This document shows, piece after piece, positions 47,068 to 58,189 of a stretch of DNA of 64,000 bases. The notes under the pieces are model-generated. The model saw nothing but the letters and a program-made list of their open reading frames with translations. It was not told where the DNA came from and ran no database searches. The stretch is from positions 248,001 through 312,000 of the forward strand of contig JAIQDT010001663.1 of the NCBI GenBank assembly GCA_021521415.1, read 5' to 3'. The translations under genes were made by a program, and so were the position numbers. The DNA is from Bidens hawaiensis (taxonomy: Eukaryota; Streptophyta; Magnoliopsida; Asterales; Asteraceae). Numbering within the stretch: the stretch's first letter is position 1; each line of letters begins with the position of its first letter.

Positions 47068-48070
47068 ATAAGCTCATCCTTAAATAGTAACAGCTTGTCG
47101 TCCTTTAGTTTTCCCCATCGAATCCTAGGTGTACCTTTTCTCTCTCGCTCAATCAACTTATTTCTAAAGTCTATATCTGCTACCAGCAATCGATGTTGAG
47201 CCACAACCGTCTCTCCCGGTATCACCTTACAATCCCTCCACCAATGTCGGTCTCCTTGCCTCGTCAATATGTAATCGATCTGTGTGTTTCGTCCCCAGCT
47301 GCTAAAGGTAATCAAATGTGATTCTCTTTTTTTAAAGAACGAATATAAAATACCTAGGTCATGGGCCACTGCAAAGTCCAGGAGATCTGTGCCAGATTCA
47401 TTCCTATCACCAAACCCAAAACCCCCATGGACGACTTGGAAACCATTGCTCTCCTTACCGATATGACCATTAAAATCACCTCCTATGCACATCCTCTCAT
47501 CCCTAGGTATGGCCCTTACCACCTCGTCTAAGCAATCCCAAAAATATCTTTTTTCCCGATCTCCCAATCCAACATGTGGTGCGTAAGCGCAAACTACTGT
47601 CACTACTTCCTCACCTAGGACTAGTCTTAACACTATAATCCTATCATTATGCCTTATCACCTCCACCGCACTATTGTGCAGTTTCTTAGCCACTAGGAAC
47701 CCTACACCATTCTTAGCCCCATTAGACCCCGAGTACAAGATCGGAACACTTAGCGGAGCTCCCGTATCCAGTACGTCCATTCCTCTCGTTAGACCTTCTG
47801 TAGCACTCATAGCTACGGCTCTAACTCGATTGTTTCCTAATAATTGTTGTTCCTCACAAGTCACATTAATTGGTTGACCAACGGTATCTTGACCATTACA
47901 CTCGGCCCCTTTATGCCCTTTTCATCTAGTCTCCAGAAGGCATGCTATCTGAACCCTACGCCTTTTAAGCACATCCACCAACTCCATACATTCCAGGAAA
48001 CCAAATGTAATGTATGTACCCTACCTTTTTCCTTACCTACACCCCTCCTGTCCAGACACGGTCTCAAGTA
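47068..48070 (-). pseudogene. LINE apurinic/apyrimidinic endonuclease domain
   Basis: Minus strand from about 48065: a decayed N-terminus (VDVLKRRRVQIACLLETR, then a stop), followed by a long open frame with [31 protein letters not shown], the catalytic [32 protein letters not shown] and [12 protein letters not shown], then [11 protein letters not shown]. These are the exonuclease-endonuclease-phosphatase blocks of RTE LINEs. It ends at the TCAAT target of the 3-kb solo LTR. Confidence 0.85.
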
Positions 48071-48139
48071 ATAATAATTGCTTCTATGGTTTATGATTGT
48101 CGCTAATCACACAATGCCAAGCAATAGCCATAAAAAAAT

Positions 48140-48600
48140 GTAGCCATTAACCATGGAACTTAAAACTATTTTTTAAATTTCAAGTTTTTATACAAGACTA
48201 ACAACCGAATTCTAGTTTTGACATAAAATGCCCTTAAAAATTAACGGGTGTGGGATCCACCAAAGAATATGTATATTTGGCACCGCCTAATCTAGCTAAA
48301 TGCATATTTAACTGATCCATCTTGTTCAGACTAAAACAAAAGTCAAATTCTATGTTTGCTTGTATCATGACTTGCCCGAGAAATGTATATCTAAAGATGA
48401 AAAAAAAAATCATGGCCTTCCAATCTCAAATTTTGTTCCATCCATTTAGGTGTTCATTAAAACACAACAAACAACGCAAACATACCTATCAAAATCCCAC
48501 TGGTAGCAAAGTATTGCTGAATGTGAAAGAATGAGATATACATTTATCCAAGAGATAGAGAAGTTGCGTCTAATGAGTCCTCAGCTTTAAAACTATACTT
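48140..48600 (-). mobile_element. Decayed second LINE/SINE 3' tail
   Basis: The minus strand shows a degenerate version of the LINE tail at 39430-39600 (GCAACTTCTCTATCTCTTGG, CCAGTGGGATTTTGATAGG, then GTTGTTTGTTG). It may be a truncated RTE copy or a SINE sharing that tail. Confidence 0.45.
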
Positions 48601-48609
48601 GGACCGGAA

Positions 48610-49860
48610 AAATAGGGGTGTTCTCTAGGTTGTATTTTTGGGTTTCAGGTTTCTAGTTTGGGTTAATCGGGTTTCGAGTATCTAACCCGAAAAAAAAAAA
48701 AAATCATTGTAGTAATCATGTATGAAAAACTGAAACAAGTAAACAAGAAGCGGGCTTGTGTTTGAGACAATTCCCTTAAACAGATTCATGGTCTGTTCCC
48801 AGGGTCACCTGCCTTAAACGAAAACGAAGTAATGGCATTGCGGTAGAGAGTGGTGTATTTTGGTGTGCCTAGAACTGTGGCATCTGAAATGGTTGTTTTA
48901 AAAACATAAAACCCGTAAGCATTCGCGGAACGTGCAGGCATGCACGAGTTCGAAGAAATTTTTTATAAACATAAAACCCATAAGCATTCATGTCCAGGGA
49001 AGTGCGGACACGCATGAGTTTGGAGAAATTTCCAATCCAGGAACCCGGGTAGGACTTGTGGTAAAACATATCATAAAAATTCAATGGAGTACTAGTAAAG
49101 GCTATACCTTATAAACAACTCCTCATTTTGTTTCCACATCGATGTGGAATGAGCTTTTACCACTTCTATATTTGAAATTCATTCACACACTTATACCCAA
49201 AACTTCCATCAATTATCATCTTTACTTAAAGTAAATAAGCAAATAAACCAACATAATTCAAACCTTCAATCCTTAAACAACTAAAATTAGATAGTTAAAT
49301 GATAACAAAAATCCAAATTAAAGCAAGCTTGTCATCGAACAATAAGGAACACACAGCTACAGTGGAATTGATTTCTAATTAGCAGAACCAATTTGTAAAA
49401 TCCAGATTCAAGTGATCCTAAAGAACCTATTGAATGATGGAATGCCTGACGAACCGATCGAATGATAAGATAATTAACCATATCGAATTACTTTGACTAT
49501 GAGACGAGTAATTAGTGGAATTAAGGCGATAGCAAAATAGTAATCGATAGGGTTAACTTGAATCAAGTATCTAATACCGGAATCAACTATCGAGCATCTC
49601 TTTTTTTTTCTTTTTCTTTTTAGAAAGACTGACTATCGAGCGTCTAACATTATTAATTCGGGCATTCTTGGTTATTCGGGTTTTACTGAAATACCTAAAA
49701 AAAGTAATCACTGCTTGACTTAAAATACCCGAATTCAGGTTTCCGGAATAAGAGTACTGTCGGGTTCGGATTTACAGTTTCTCGAATTGGGTTTCGGATT
49801 GAGATTAAAACATTCATACATGTTTTTGCCTTTTTAGATCATCATTCAAAAATAGTATAG
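48610..49860. mobile_element. Decayed hAT-like MITE copy, interrupted
   Basis: Starts near ATAGGGGTGTTCTC with TTCGGGT-type words (48640-48690); similar words recur at 49660-49800. Between them lies unrelated sequence with a 66-bp tandem duplication (48899-49030, CATAAAACCCGTAAGCATTC units). Boundaries are uncertain. Confidence 0.4.
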
Positions 49861-50063
49861 AAAAGCAATAAAACAATGACGATGAAATAGTCGGTGGTCG
49901 TTGTTTCTTTCTGCCTATCTGTACTGCACCTTCACCGTCTGTTGCACCGTATCAATCAAATCCTTCCCTTTATTCACAATCCAACATACCCACCCACCAA
50001 CCTTAACCTTAATCAATCACCACTTGTTCATAATAGATCAATTCAAGAATCAACATACAAAAC

Positions 50064-51101
50064 ATGTTCTTCGGGGCCGTCCAATTGGGACTCATGGCCG
50101 CCTGCGTTGTATTATTCGTGCCAATGGGTATGGCCGGCTGGCATCTCAGCCGTAACAAAGTTTTATTCTTTAGCGGTGCTTTGTTCATCTCACTCGCTGT
50201 ATGTATTCACTTAATCCCTTACTTCCCCTCATTCTTCCCGCAATCGCCTAGTGTTTTGTTTCAGCAAGATCTTTCGAATTCGTGCATTTCGTTACTAAAC
50301 GACGTCGTTTTTCAACCCAATTCAGATGGGTTTAATTGGAATTGGGGAAACAAGTCTAGATCTTTGGATTGTGATTTTCAGAAACTGGGTCGGGTCGATG
50401 TGTCGGATCTGTTAAACGGGTCGTGGGTTGTGGTGGCGGGCGATTCGCAGGCGCGCTTGTTTGTGGTGGCTTTGTTGGAGTTGGTTTTGGGGGAGGACGA
50501 GATGGAAGCGATTCATGGCGATTTGTTTAAGCGCCATAGCGATTATGGTATAACTGTTGGTGGAATCGGGTTGAGGGTGGATTTTATTTGGGCGCCTTAT
50601 GCCACGAATTTGACCGAGGTTGTTACCGGGTTTAAACGAAATGGGACTTACCCGGATGTGTTAGTGATGGGTTCCGGGTTGTGGCATATGCTGCATTTCA
50701 CAAATTATTCGGATTATGGTGCTTCGTTGCGGTTGCTTAGGGATTCTTTGTTTCTGTCGCTTCCGGTGACTAGGAAGTTTGATGCGGGGTTTGATTCTAG
50801 TCGGGTGCTGCATATGTTTTGGCTTGGGATGCCAACGTTGATTAACGAGTTGTTGAATACTGAGGAGAAACGGGTCAAGATGACGCGTGAGATGTGTGAT
50901 GCCTATGATCAAGAGCTTTATGAAAGTAAGATCTTGCGGCGTGATGGTGGGTCTTTGTTGTTACTCGATGTTGAGACGTTAAGTGGTAGATGTGGGGCTG
51001 ATTGTTCGTTAGACGGGATGCATTATAGCGATGTGGTTTATGAAGCTTCGGTTCATGTTATGCTGAATGCTTTGCTTATTGAGTCACGTCAAAGGCTATG
51101 A
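50064..51101 (+). CDS. SGNH/PC-esterase-type membrane protein (TBL/CASD1-like), intronless
   Basis: A 345-residue single-exon protein. Two hydrophobic segments (about residues 6-27 and 33-53) anchor a lumenal or extracellular domain, so it is probably a Golgi type II or two-span membrane protein. The domain carries SGNH-hydrolase blocks: GDSQ at 126-129 (nucleophile Ser128), GSGLWHM at 203-209, and DGMH at 317-320 (catalytic Asp/His), the GDS plus DxxH pair found in TBL polysaccharide O-acetyltransferases and the CASD1 family. The true Cys-rich TBL signature is not evident, so the substrate is unknown; a glycan O-acetyl transfer or esterase role is inferred. The start is the first in-frame ATG, followed at once by the hydrophobic segment. 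The G-rich, clean reading frame contrasts with its AT-rich surroundings. Convergent with the expansin gene. Confidence 0.9.
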   Translation: MFFGAVQLGLMAACVVLFVPMGMAGWHLSRNKVLFFSGALFISLAVCIHLIPYFPSFFPQSPSVLFQQDLSNSCISLLNDVVFQPNSDGFNWNWGNKSRSLDCDFQKLGRVDVSDLLNGSWVVVAGDSQARLFVVALLELVLGEDEMEAIHGDLFKRHSDYGITVGGIGLRVDFIWAPYATNLTEVVTGFKRNGTYPDVLVMGSGLWHMLHFTNYSDYGASLRLLRDSLFLSLPVTRKFDAGFDSSRVLHMFWLGMPTLINELLNTEEKRVKMTREMCDAYDQELYESKILRRDGGSLLLLDVETLSGRCGADCSLDGMHYSDVVYEASVHVMLNALLIESRQRL

Positions 51102-51922
51102 TGTAGAATCGACATTACATCAAGCGCGATTGAGTTCCATTCATTTCAACACGTTTCAATATCATTGGTAAATTCATAGGATTCCCATTTTTGTTTTCTT
51201 TTTGTTTCGGTAACAAATGATACTGTAGATTTTGTATTCAGTAGAAAACAGCTTAGGATTTGCAACTATAAAGCCTGTGATGTTTGATTAGATGGTTTAC
51301 ATGCCAAAAGGATCTTGTTTGTTTGTTGTTCAATAGAGAAGAGTATTTGGTCTCTTTCACTTGAATCATTGAAAGTTTATAGATTTGAAAGTTAATGATT
51401 TTAAGCACATGTGCAGCAAGGTAAATGTTCTCTCTTTCACACGACTCATGTTCTCATTATTTTGGTTTGTTGCATTTCATAGGTATTACAACTTCCTAAT
51501 ACTTGTACCGAAACATTTGTTTATTAACTAATACTATTCGTTTTGGGCACGAGGAGGTAACGTATTTGTTTGTTAGTTGCCTGTGTGGAAACTTTCCAAG
51601 TGTTTACTCATCCTTACTTTCACGCAAACATGATTATAGCTCTAATTTCACCCATTATCATACTGTTTGAAATTGTATCTATCGTGTGAACATAACTAAC
51701 GACGTGGGCCCGTTATTAGTTCATCAAGATTTTGCCATCCTTAATTTTGGTTCAACATCATCACCATAAATGATAAATTTTGCTTCAACTAAAGACTATA
51801 TAAAGCAAAGGGAAATTTTCTTAAATATAAATTTTATTTTATACAGTTATAGCAGGCAAAAATTCCAATGCTACCACAAAAAGACTAGGCTCTATAGTTT
51901 GAAATCAAGTATACAAAACAGT
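51102..51922. other. Convergent intergenic region between the two host genes
   Basis: About 0.8 kb holding both 3' UTRs. No repeat or additional gene is recognised; the small frame at 51770-52048 overlaps the expansin 3' end in antisense and is ignored. Confidence 0.5.
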
Positions 51923-53481
51923 TCAAGACTGATACTGCTTGCCCTCAAAACTCTGTCCAAAACTCCAATCTTTTGGAGCAACATTATAAGACGTAATAGT
52001 TACTCCATCACTACTAGTCACCTCAAAAGAAAGCGGTTGATTCTTTAGATCAGCATTTATATGCCAATTCTGCCCCCAATTCCGGTTCATCGGAAGCCAC
52101 CCGGTTCTTGAGCCCTTGATCTTCACCGCCACTATATCCCCTGCACCTGCAACATTGTTGATCAACACCGATACGAATATTCCAGCCCCATCAATGGTGA
52201 ACCGCATTCCGCCTTCCTTTCTGCAGTTAATCCTGTCAACAAATATGCAATATCAGGATTTGGAATCAACATTCATCTTGATCCGTCATAGTCATCACAA
52301 ATTAAACAAGAGGAGCTTGAAATCCAGCCCTACTTAAACAAAACAATATTTGAAATCCAGCCCAAATTTATCCCAAAAAAAAATCCAGCTAATTAAACAA
52401 AACAATCTTGAAATCCAGCCCTAATTTATCAAAAAAAAATGAACTCAAGCACGGCTGTCTGGCAATCTATTGCTGAATCAATAAGAGGTAGCCTCTAAAT
52501 CATCCAAGCATGTCCTTTTAACTTGAGGCTCCATAAGCCATTATGAGGTGTAACCAAACACACCCTACCTTTGACCGATTCAGAGGTAGCCTCTTAATAG
52601 AATCATTAAAATAGGCTACCAAACAGCCAACTAAACAAAACAATTTTGAAATCCAGTGCTGATTAAACCAAACAACTTTGAAATCTTAGGGGTTGTTTGA
52701 TACCATCTTAATAATTCTATTGAGAAGCTACATCTGAATCAGCAGGCGGTCGAGTGTATTTGGTTCACTATAAAAAACACCTCTAGTAGCATGCCGAACG
52801 ATTTAGATGCTACATCTTGATCAGTCGATGCTCTTAATGATTCGACACGATATTGCTAAACCGCCCCTTAATTAAACAACACAATTTAAAATTCATCCCT
52901 AAATTATGAGTCCCATGAAATTAAAATTAAAGTGAACAATTTGCAATTCATTACAAAATTAGAGGCATGCATGACAAGATAAACAATTAAAGCTATAAAA
53001 GTCACCTGCGGTACTTAATGGGCATATTCGACGCCTTCCAAATGGCAATCTTCTCAAAAATCTCAATCGGCAACACGAAATGCGCATTCGGAGGGTTACA
53101 CTTGCCTCCTCCGTCCGCCGGAAACCCATAATTCGGCGCACAGAAGTTAGTCGCCGTCACAATAATCGACGTGCCCGGAATACACCACCGAAGATCATCC
53201 ACGCACTTCACCTCGAAACACGCGCCGCAGATCTGTCCTTTCTCAAACAACACCGTACTCAGCCCCGCCGTCGCCTTCCCGTACCCTGCTTTTTCCAGAT
53301 CGCCGTACCCGCACGCGCCGCCGACGTTGTCGCGTGGGTCGGCAGCCGCGTAGTATGTGGCTCTGGCGGATCTCCACTCGGACGATGACGGTGGGGTAGA
53401 TGAGGAAGAGGAGTAGTGGGCTAGTATGGAGTTGGTGAATGCTAGTAATAGTAAGATTAAGACAAGTGTGATTGGCGCCAT
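51923..53481 (-). CDS. EXPA13: Alpha-expansin, EXPA13-like, two exons
   Basis: Exon 1 is 53481-53006 and exon 2 is 52232-51923, with a GT-AG intron (53005-52233). The joined protein has 261 residues, the usual expansin size. Residues 1-21 are a signal peptide for the cell wall. The DPBB domain has GGACGYGDL (54-62), six or more Cys and TNFCAPN (111-117). The C-terminal CBM63-like domain has [17 protein letters not shown] and ends GKQYQS. Expansins loosen cellulose-matrix contacts without hydrolysis. The usual HFD motif is HFV here (134-136) in [15 protein letters not shown], which from memory is the EXPA13 lineage form. Start: the only ATG placing the signal peptide first. The intron carries MITEs. 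Confidence 0.92.
52453..52628. mobile_element. MITE in expansin intron, GGCTGTTTGG termini
   Basis: Left end GGCTGTCTGGCAATCTATT and right end AATAGGCTACCAAACAGCC are inverted repeats. About 175 bp, noncoding, Tourist-like in length and termini; the TSD is unclear. Confidence 0.45.
52689..52867. mobile_element. Tourist-like MITE in expansin intron, TTA TSD
   Basis: Begins GGGGTTGTTTGATACC and ends TTGCTAAACCGCCCC, flanked by TTA on both sides (52686-52688, 52868-52870). The TTA duplication and GGG.TGTTTG terminus fit PIF/Harbinger-derived Tourist elements. Confidence 0.6.
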
Positions 53482-53734
53482 TTTGTTTCTAGAGAGAGAA
53501 AGCTAGAACTAGAGTGATAGAGGCTGCTCGCCGGTGGGGTGTTTTTCATGAAAGCAAGCTGCTTTAGCGGCCAGCTTTACTCTTTACTGTCTTCGGTGTC
53601 CCAACACAAATTAAATATTCTAGTTAAATTTTAAAGGGCAAATGGTGAAGATAACGCAAATATAAATGAATTGTTTTTTTTTATAAAATAATTTATTGAT
53701 TACTTCATAGAATATTAATAAAGTTTTAGCTTTG
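53482..53734. other. Presumed expansin 5' UTR and promoter
   Basis: Upstream of the expansin ATG in minus sense is a CT-rich leader (TCTCTCTAGAAAC). No clear TATA box is seen within 120 bp. Confidence 0.35.
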
Positions 53735-54205
53735 TGTTCCAATCAGGCTACTGGTGTAAAATTTTGTTTTATTTAGGCCACTTAACATTTATTTAGTGTT
53801 TCAATCCTATATATTTGATCTAGATAGCAGGTTATCTGGGTTTGTAATGCACTCCTCTTAAGTAAGAGGTAAACGCGCGCACTCTTTTTAAGTTACCAGG
53901 TGTTTACTTCACACTCCGCTTAAGTTAACATGTGTTTACTATGTTCTCCTCTTAAGTTAGGAGGTGTTTACTTTACACTCCTCTTAAGTTAACAGATGTT
54001 TATTTTGCACTTCTCTTAAGTTAGCATATGTTTAATATGCACTCCTTTTAAGTTTACATATGTTTAGTATGCAATGTCAAAATATTTGAAAATAAAAAGA
54101 ACCTAGATAATCTGCTATCCAAGTCAAATATCTAGTAATGAAACATTAAATAAATGTTAAGTGATCTAAATAAAACAAAACTTTACACCAGTGGCCTAAT
54201 TAATA
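53735..54205. mobile_element. Foldback element with 41-bp minisatellite core
   Basis: Inverted arms of about 100 bp (TACTGGTGTAAAATTTTGTT at left; ACAAAACTTTACACCAGTGG at right) bracket a core (53845-54070) of about six imperfect 41-bp units carrying CACTCCTCTTAAGTTAACAG and TGTTTACTTTA. No coding potential. Confidence 0.65.
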
Positions 54206-55110
54206 CAAATTTGAAACTTATTTACTATTTTATGGAGTAATCCCAATAATTTATTATATAAGTGATTTAAAAACAAGTCCAGGAAATAGCGGATTGTTAG
54301 ACAATGTGATGGATATCATTATATCAATGTGCTTACTTTGTGTCAAGTGAGGGTTGGGCCAATCACACTTCAGTCTTTCGGATAGTGGATTTCACTATCC
54401 GAATTCGAATCTGAAACATCGGATGTCTGAAGTTCGGACGTTCGGATAGTGTAACAGATGCCCGAACTTCAAAACCCTAAACAAAATTGAACCCAGTCAC
54501 CAGTCCATCAGAGAAACAAGAAAGAAAAGGGGTTTTCAGTGTAGTGGAGATGGAGGAGGAAGTTGTGGCCTACCAACGTACTAACATTGTTCCTTTTAAC
54601 AACACAAATTTATAACCACCGCTACTTGAAAACCAAGACATGGATGAGAATGTGGTTCAAATTTCAATCTGGGCTATTTAATGGTAGTTTCGAAGTTAGA
54701 TCTTGGTTATTTAATGGCGGAGAAATGGGATTGCGATTGCGGTGAGATTGCAGCAACTACTCAGCTAGTTTAATTGTTGATGGTGGGGTTTGGACGGTGA
54801 ATGTGGTGGTTGGTGGTGGAGTCGAAATGAAAATTTGGGTCTTGGTATTAGAAATATTTTACTTTTCTTTAAACACACAAACTGACAAAGCAAAGGTTTA
54901 ATAAATTCATTGATATTTAATATTTATTAATTTAAAAAAAAAGATAATTCGGATATTTCGGATATCCGAACTATCCAAAAATATTCAAAATCATTATCCG
55001 AATCCGAATATCTGATGTATATAAAATTATGCATCTTTTCAGCACTAAAATATATCTAAATATGCATAAGATCAGCAATAACATTAGAATAAATAACCAC
55101 TGATGTTTAT
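54206..55110. other. Noncoding region with TCGGATA-type repeats
   Basis: Clusters of TTCGGATAGT/ACTATCCGAA words at 54379-54460 and 54945-55015 suggest the subterminal zones of another MITE-like insertion. The centre (54550-54830) shows no supportable gene. Confidence 0.4.
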
Positions 55111-55189
55111 AATTTATATTTCTAGGTAAATATAGCCTGAACAAAATAAAACGAGCTGATATATGAAGAAAATAGAGAAAACTATGAAA

Positions 55190-55535
55190 ATCGTCTCAAC
55201 ACACCTCATGTTGACGCAATGCATAACCATGTTACAAGCATACGATGAAGTCACAACATAGCCCATGTTGACACCAACACACCTCATGTTGAATGTACAA
55301 GAGGAAAAGACAAAACTGATGAAAACACGGGTCGTATTGACATCAACACGCCCCATGTTGACAGTACAAGAGAAAAGACAAAATAGAAGCTTCCTGACTC
55401 AACACGAGCCGTGTTCTCTCTTTATCTGTACTTTCTGACAACAAGCATTTAACACTATCAGACAAAAGTCCACACGGTTGTGCCCATGTCAACAGTGGCC
55501 GTGTTAAGAGCACTGCTGAGCCTATAAATTGAATG
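55190..55535 (+). promoter_or_regulatory. LTR-like promoter with CAACAC...GTGTTG palindromes
   Basis: Repeated blocks such as CAACACGCCCCATGTTGACA, CAACACGAGCCGTGTT and CAACAGTGGCCGTGTTA lead to a TATA (CCTATAAATTG, about 55520-55530). The ACACGGGCCGTGT-type motif is common in plant gypsy LTR promoters. LTR boundaries are not found. Confidence 0.55.
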
Positions 55536-55884
55536 CTCATCCACCACATTCAACACACCATCAAGAAAACTTAATACACTTCACCCCGCCCCCTTTCACC
55601 ACCATTGATAAGGGAATTATCTCATCCATCCACATTTTATAGATAAAGGATATTAAGCTTTTGGAAGAAGTTATTAGTCATCCAAATTGGTTAGATTGTG
55701 TTAATTTGATCATATTTGTATCTATTAATTTGATGTATAACATTATGCTGAATATTGGCTAAACTTTCATAGTATCATCTTGGTTTATAATGAATCTTAA
55801 CTAAGTTTAATAATATTGAATAAACATGTGATTGGTTTTTTAAAAAAGTAAAGGTCATGTTGTAATTATCACTTGATAGGGAAT

Positions 55885-56065
55885 GTAAAAATCACTCTTA
55901 AAAGATACATCAAGTGCCAAGCTTGACGATAAGCTGGGGAACTACCACTCTTGTGAGGCCTTGGTTAATAGAATACAAATCTTAAAAGAGACCCCAAGTA
56001 CCATGCTTGATGATAAGCCGGGAAACTGTCATTCTTGTAATGGCTTAGTTAATAAAACATAAATT
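55885..56065. repeat. Two-unit tandem repeat, about 90 bp
   Basis: CTTAAAAGATACATCAAGTGCC ... GCTTGACGATAAGC and CTTAAAAGAGACCCCAAGTACC ... GCTTGATGATAAGC repeat in direct order, with about 20% difference. Probably part of the LTR-derived sequence downstream of 55535. Confidence 0.6.
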
Positions 56066-56268
56066 TATATAATAACAATATTGGGCGAATTTGTGCATCA
56101 TTAGTTATGAGTTGTGCTTAGCAGATGTTATCTGCATTGTTGGTTGTACATTCTCCATAAGATGTTGTACTTTCTTTCCATTGGACCAAATTTTCCACTT
56201 TGGTCTGCTTTTCATAACACTCCATTTCCACCTCTTTTCATCACTTCATTCTTCATTTCCACCGCAAT

Positions 56269-58185
56269 TGTCACACCCCAACCTAAAGCAGAAATGTCGG
56301 GGCGTGATCCGATTGCTCACAGCTCGAAGATACTATCATAATTATAAATGACAATATCTAATTAATTTTTTTTATTCAAATACTACACACAATAATCAAA
56401 TACAACACAACCATTCAAATAAATAAGTACAACCATTTAAATTCAAGTTTGTCTTCAATATAACCCTAAGGTCTTTGTAAGTGTCCATCCTTCAACTCAT
56501 GCAACCTGCATATGCGTAGAAAATGGAATTTTGTCAACGAACATATTGAGTGAGTTTACCACCAATTTTTGACACCAAAAATAATGTTAATATAATAAAT
56601 AAGCAAAACGTAATAAATGCGGTAATGAAATCAAGCCATAAGCAAATAAGTTGTCGATTAAACCATTGCCAGGCGAATCGGGCGTTGGTAATCAAACATG
56701 AGCAAATAAATAGAGTAAGACTGTTGCCAAGCGAATCGGGCAGTGGTCAATAGAATGAGAACCCTCTCAAAGGGGATATGCCAAACGATTGCATACAAAG
56801 ACAAATAAGCACATAACAAGTAGATTTGATTAATCACACACAATTACACGTTTACTATTTGTTGATATATACGTATAGATATGTATATATATATAGTATG
56901 ATATACGCATATGTCCCCAAAACGTTTTAGAAAACTGAGTAAAATAGGGGAATGATAAAACTCACCTGATCGAATAAGCCAAACGGGAATGATTACGACA
57001 AGAACGATAATCACACTCCTCGAGAATTACCGACAAGAATCCTAATTAAATGATATGATGAGTGAATTATAAATGATACAATACGTTTAACGAATTTAGA
57101 ATTTAGATATGATTTGAGTTATATTTATGATTGGCTTATTATGGATTGAACGATTGATCTTTACGGATTATTGTTATCGTTTAATTATAAAAATCATTGT
57201 TTGTTATAAAATCGGGTTTACGAATAATTGGTTTAAATAAGTATGAGTTGTGACCTACTGATATAATAAACTTTTAAATATATATAATTATCATAAAATT
57301 TATATCTTAAAGTCTTTAACGAAATCCGATGGTAAAAATATAAGTAACACGTTTCATCATGTTAAATACGTTTATTAGGATTTTGTTTAAAATAAATAGT
57401 ACATACATATATACATATACATATATATACTTATATATATACATATATAATATATATCTATAAACATGAATGAATTCATAAAGACGTTTTTATAACGAGA
57501 AACATCAATATTTGCATCGGTTCTAAATAAAATAATAAATAATAATGATTTATTATTAATAATAAGATATATATACACACACACGAAAACTTGTAACGAG
57601 ATTATTTGACACGAAAAGTTAACTTATGATGTCGATGTAACTAAAATATTGTTTATTTAATAATTAATATTAATTATAACATATTATATATAAAAACAAG
57701 CTTTTAAAACCCTTAAATAAAAACATATCAAAAAAACTTGGCCTAGGTGGGACTCGAACCCGGGTGGCAGCCGGCCTGAAACCTGAACACACACACACAC
57801 CAGGCAACTGAGCTGGTGTGTCAGTTGGTTTATGTTTGTAAATGGATTTATATATACAGACAGTAAACTAACCAGTTTTGATTATGAACCCTAAAACAAC
57901 AATCGATCAATTCGTTAATCGTTTATACAATTAAGGTTAGGGTTAATGATCACTGATGAAAGACGATCAAAAGGCATGTTTTAATTGCCTCAACTTATGA
58001 AGAAATCAGGGAGAACGGCAAATTGTTAGTTGCGGCAACAATGGCATCCGAACAGAGGGTTTACAACTTTACGCATCATAATCCATTTTCCAACAATTTT
58101 AATATTTTTCCCTTCAATTTTTAATTAACTAAACTGCTTTCAAAATAAAAGCATAAATAAAATTAAATAAAACCTTAAAATAACA
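56269..58185 (-). mobile_element. Probable LTR, related to the gypsy LTR at 15805
   Basis: Starts TGTCACACCCCAACCTAAAG and continues CAGAAATGTCGGGGCGTGA, matching the U5 end at 15805. The rest is very AT-rich. The right boundary is not located; a TSD was sought with the left flank GCAAT and not found, so the end coordinate is a guess limited by the next feature. Confidence 0.45.
57738..57832 (-). ncRNA. tRNA-like sequence with perfect B box
   Basis: Minus strand has CAGCTCAGTTGCC (A-box-like, TRGCNNAGYNGG) and, beyond a (TG)n run, GGGTTCGAGTCCC (perfect B box). The spacing and CA-repeat insertion rule out a working tRNA. It may be a tRNA pseudogene or the head of a SINE. Confidence 0.45.
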
Positions 58186-58189
58186 TTCA

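Larger units (their letters stand above)
39430..48070 (-). mobile_element. RTE-type LINE, full ORF span, interrupted by two solo LTRs
   Basis: Read from 48070 downward it has an apurinic endonuclease (48070-47068), a linker (44005-43799), reverse transcriptase (41882-40050) and a 3' tail (39600-39430). The tail ends in GTTGTTGTTT after GTTTGCCTACATCCCACCC, a sequence I associate with plant RTE LINE 3' ends. Solo LTRs at 44006-47062 and 41883-43798 split it; removing them with one TSD copy each restores the frame. Nonsense codons inactivate it. Confidence 0.85.

Noticed and set aside
49894..50214. Two ORFs overlapping the start of the SGNH gene
   Set aside because: They cover the leader and then run in the wrong frame over the true coding sequence.
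52116..53388. ORFs on the plus strand over the expansin gene
   Set aside because: Antisense shadows of the expansin exons.
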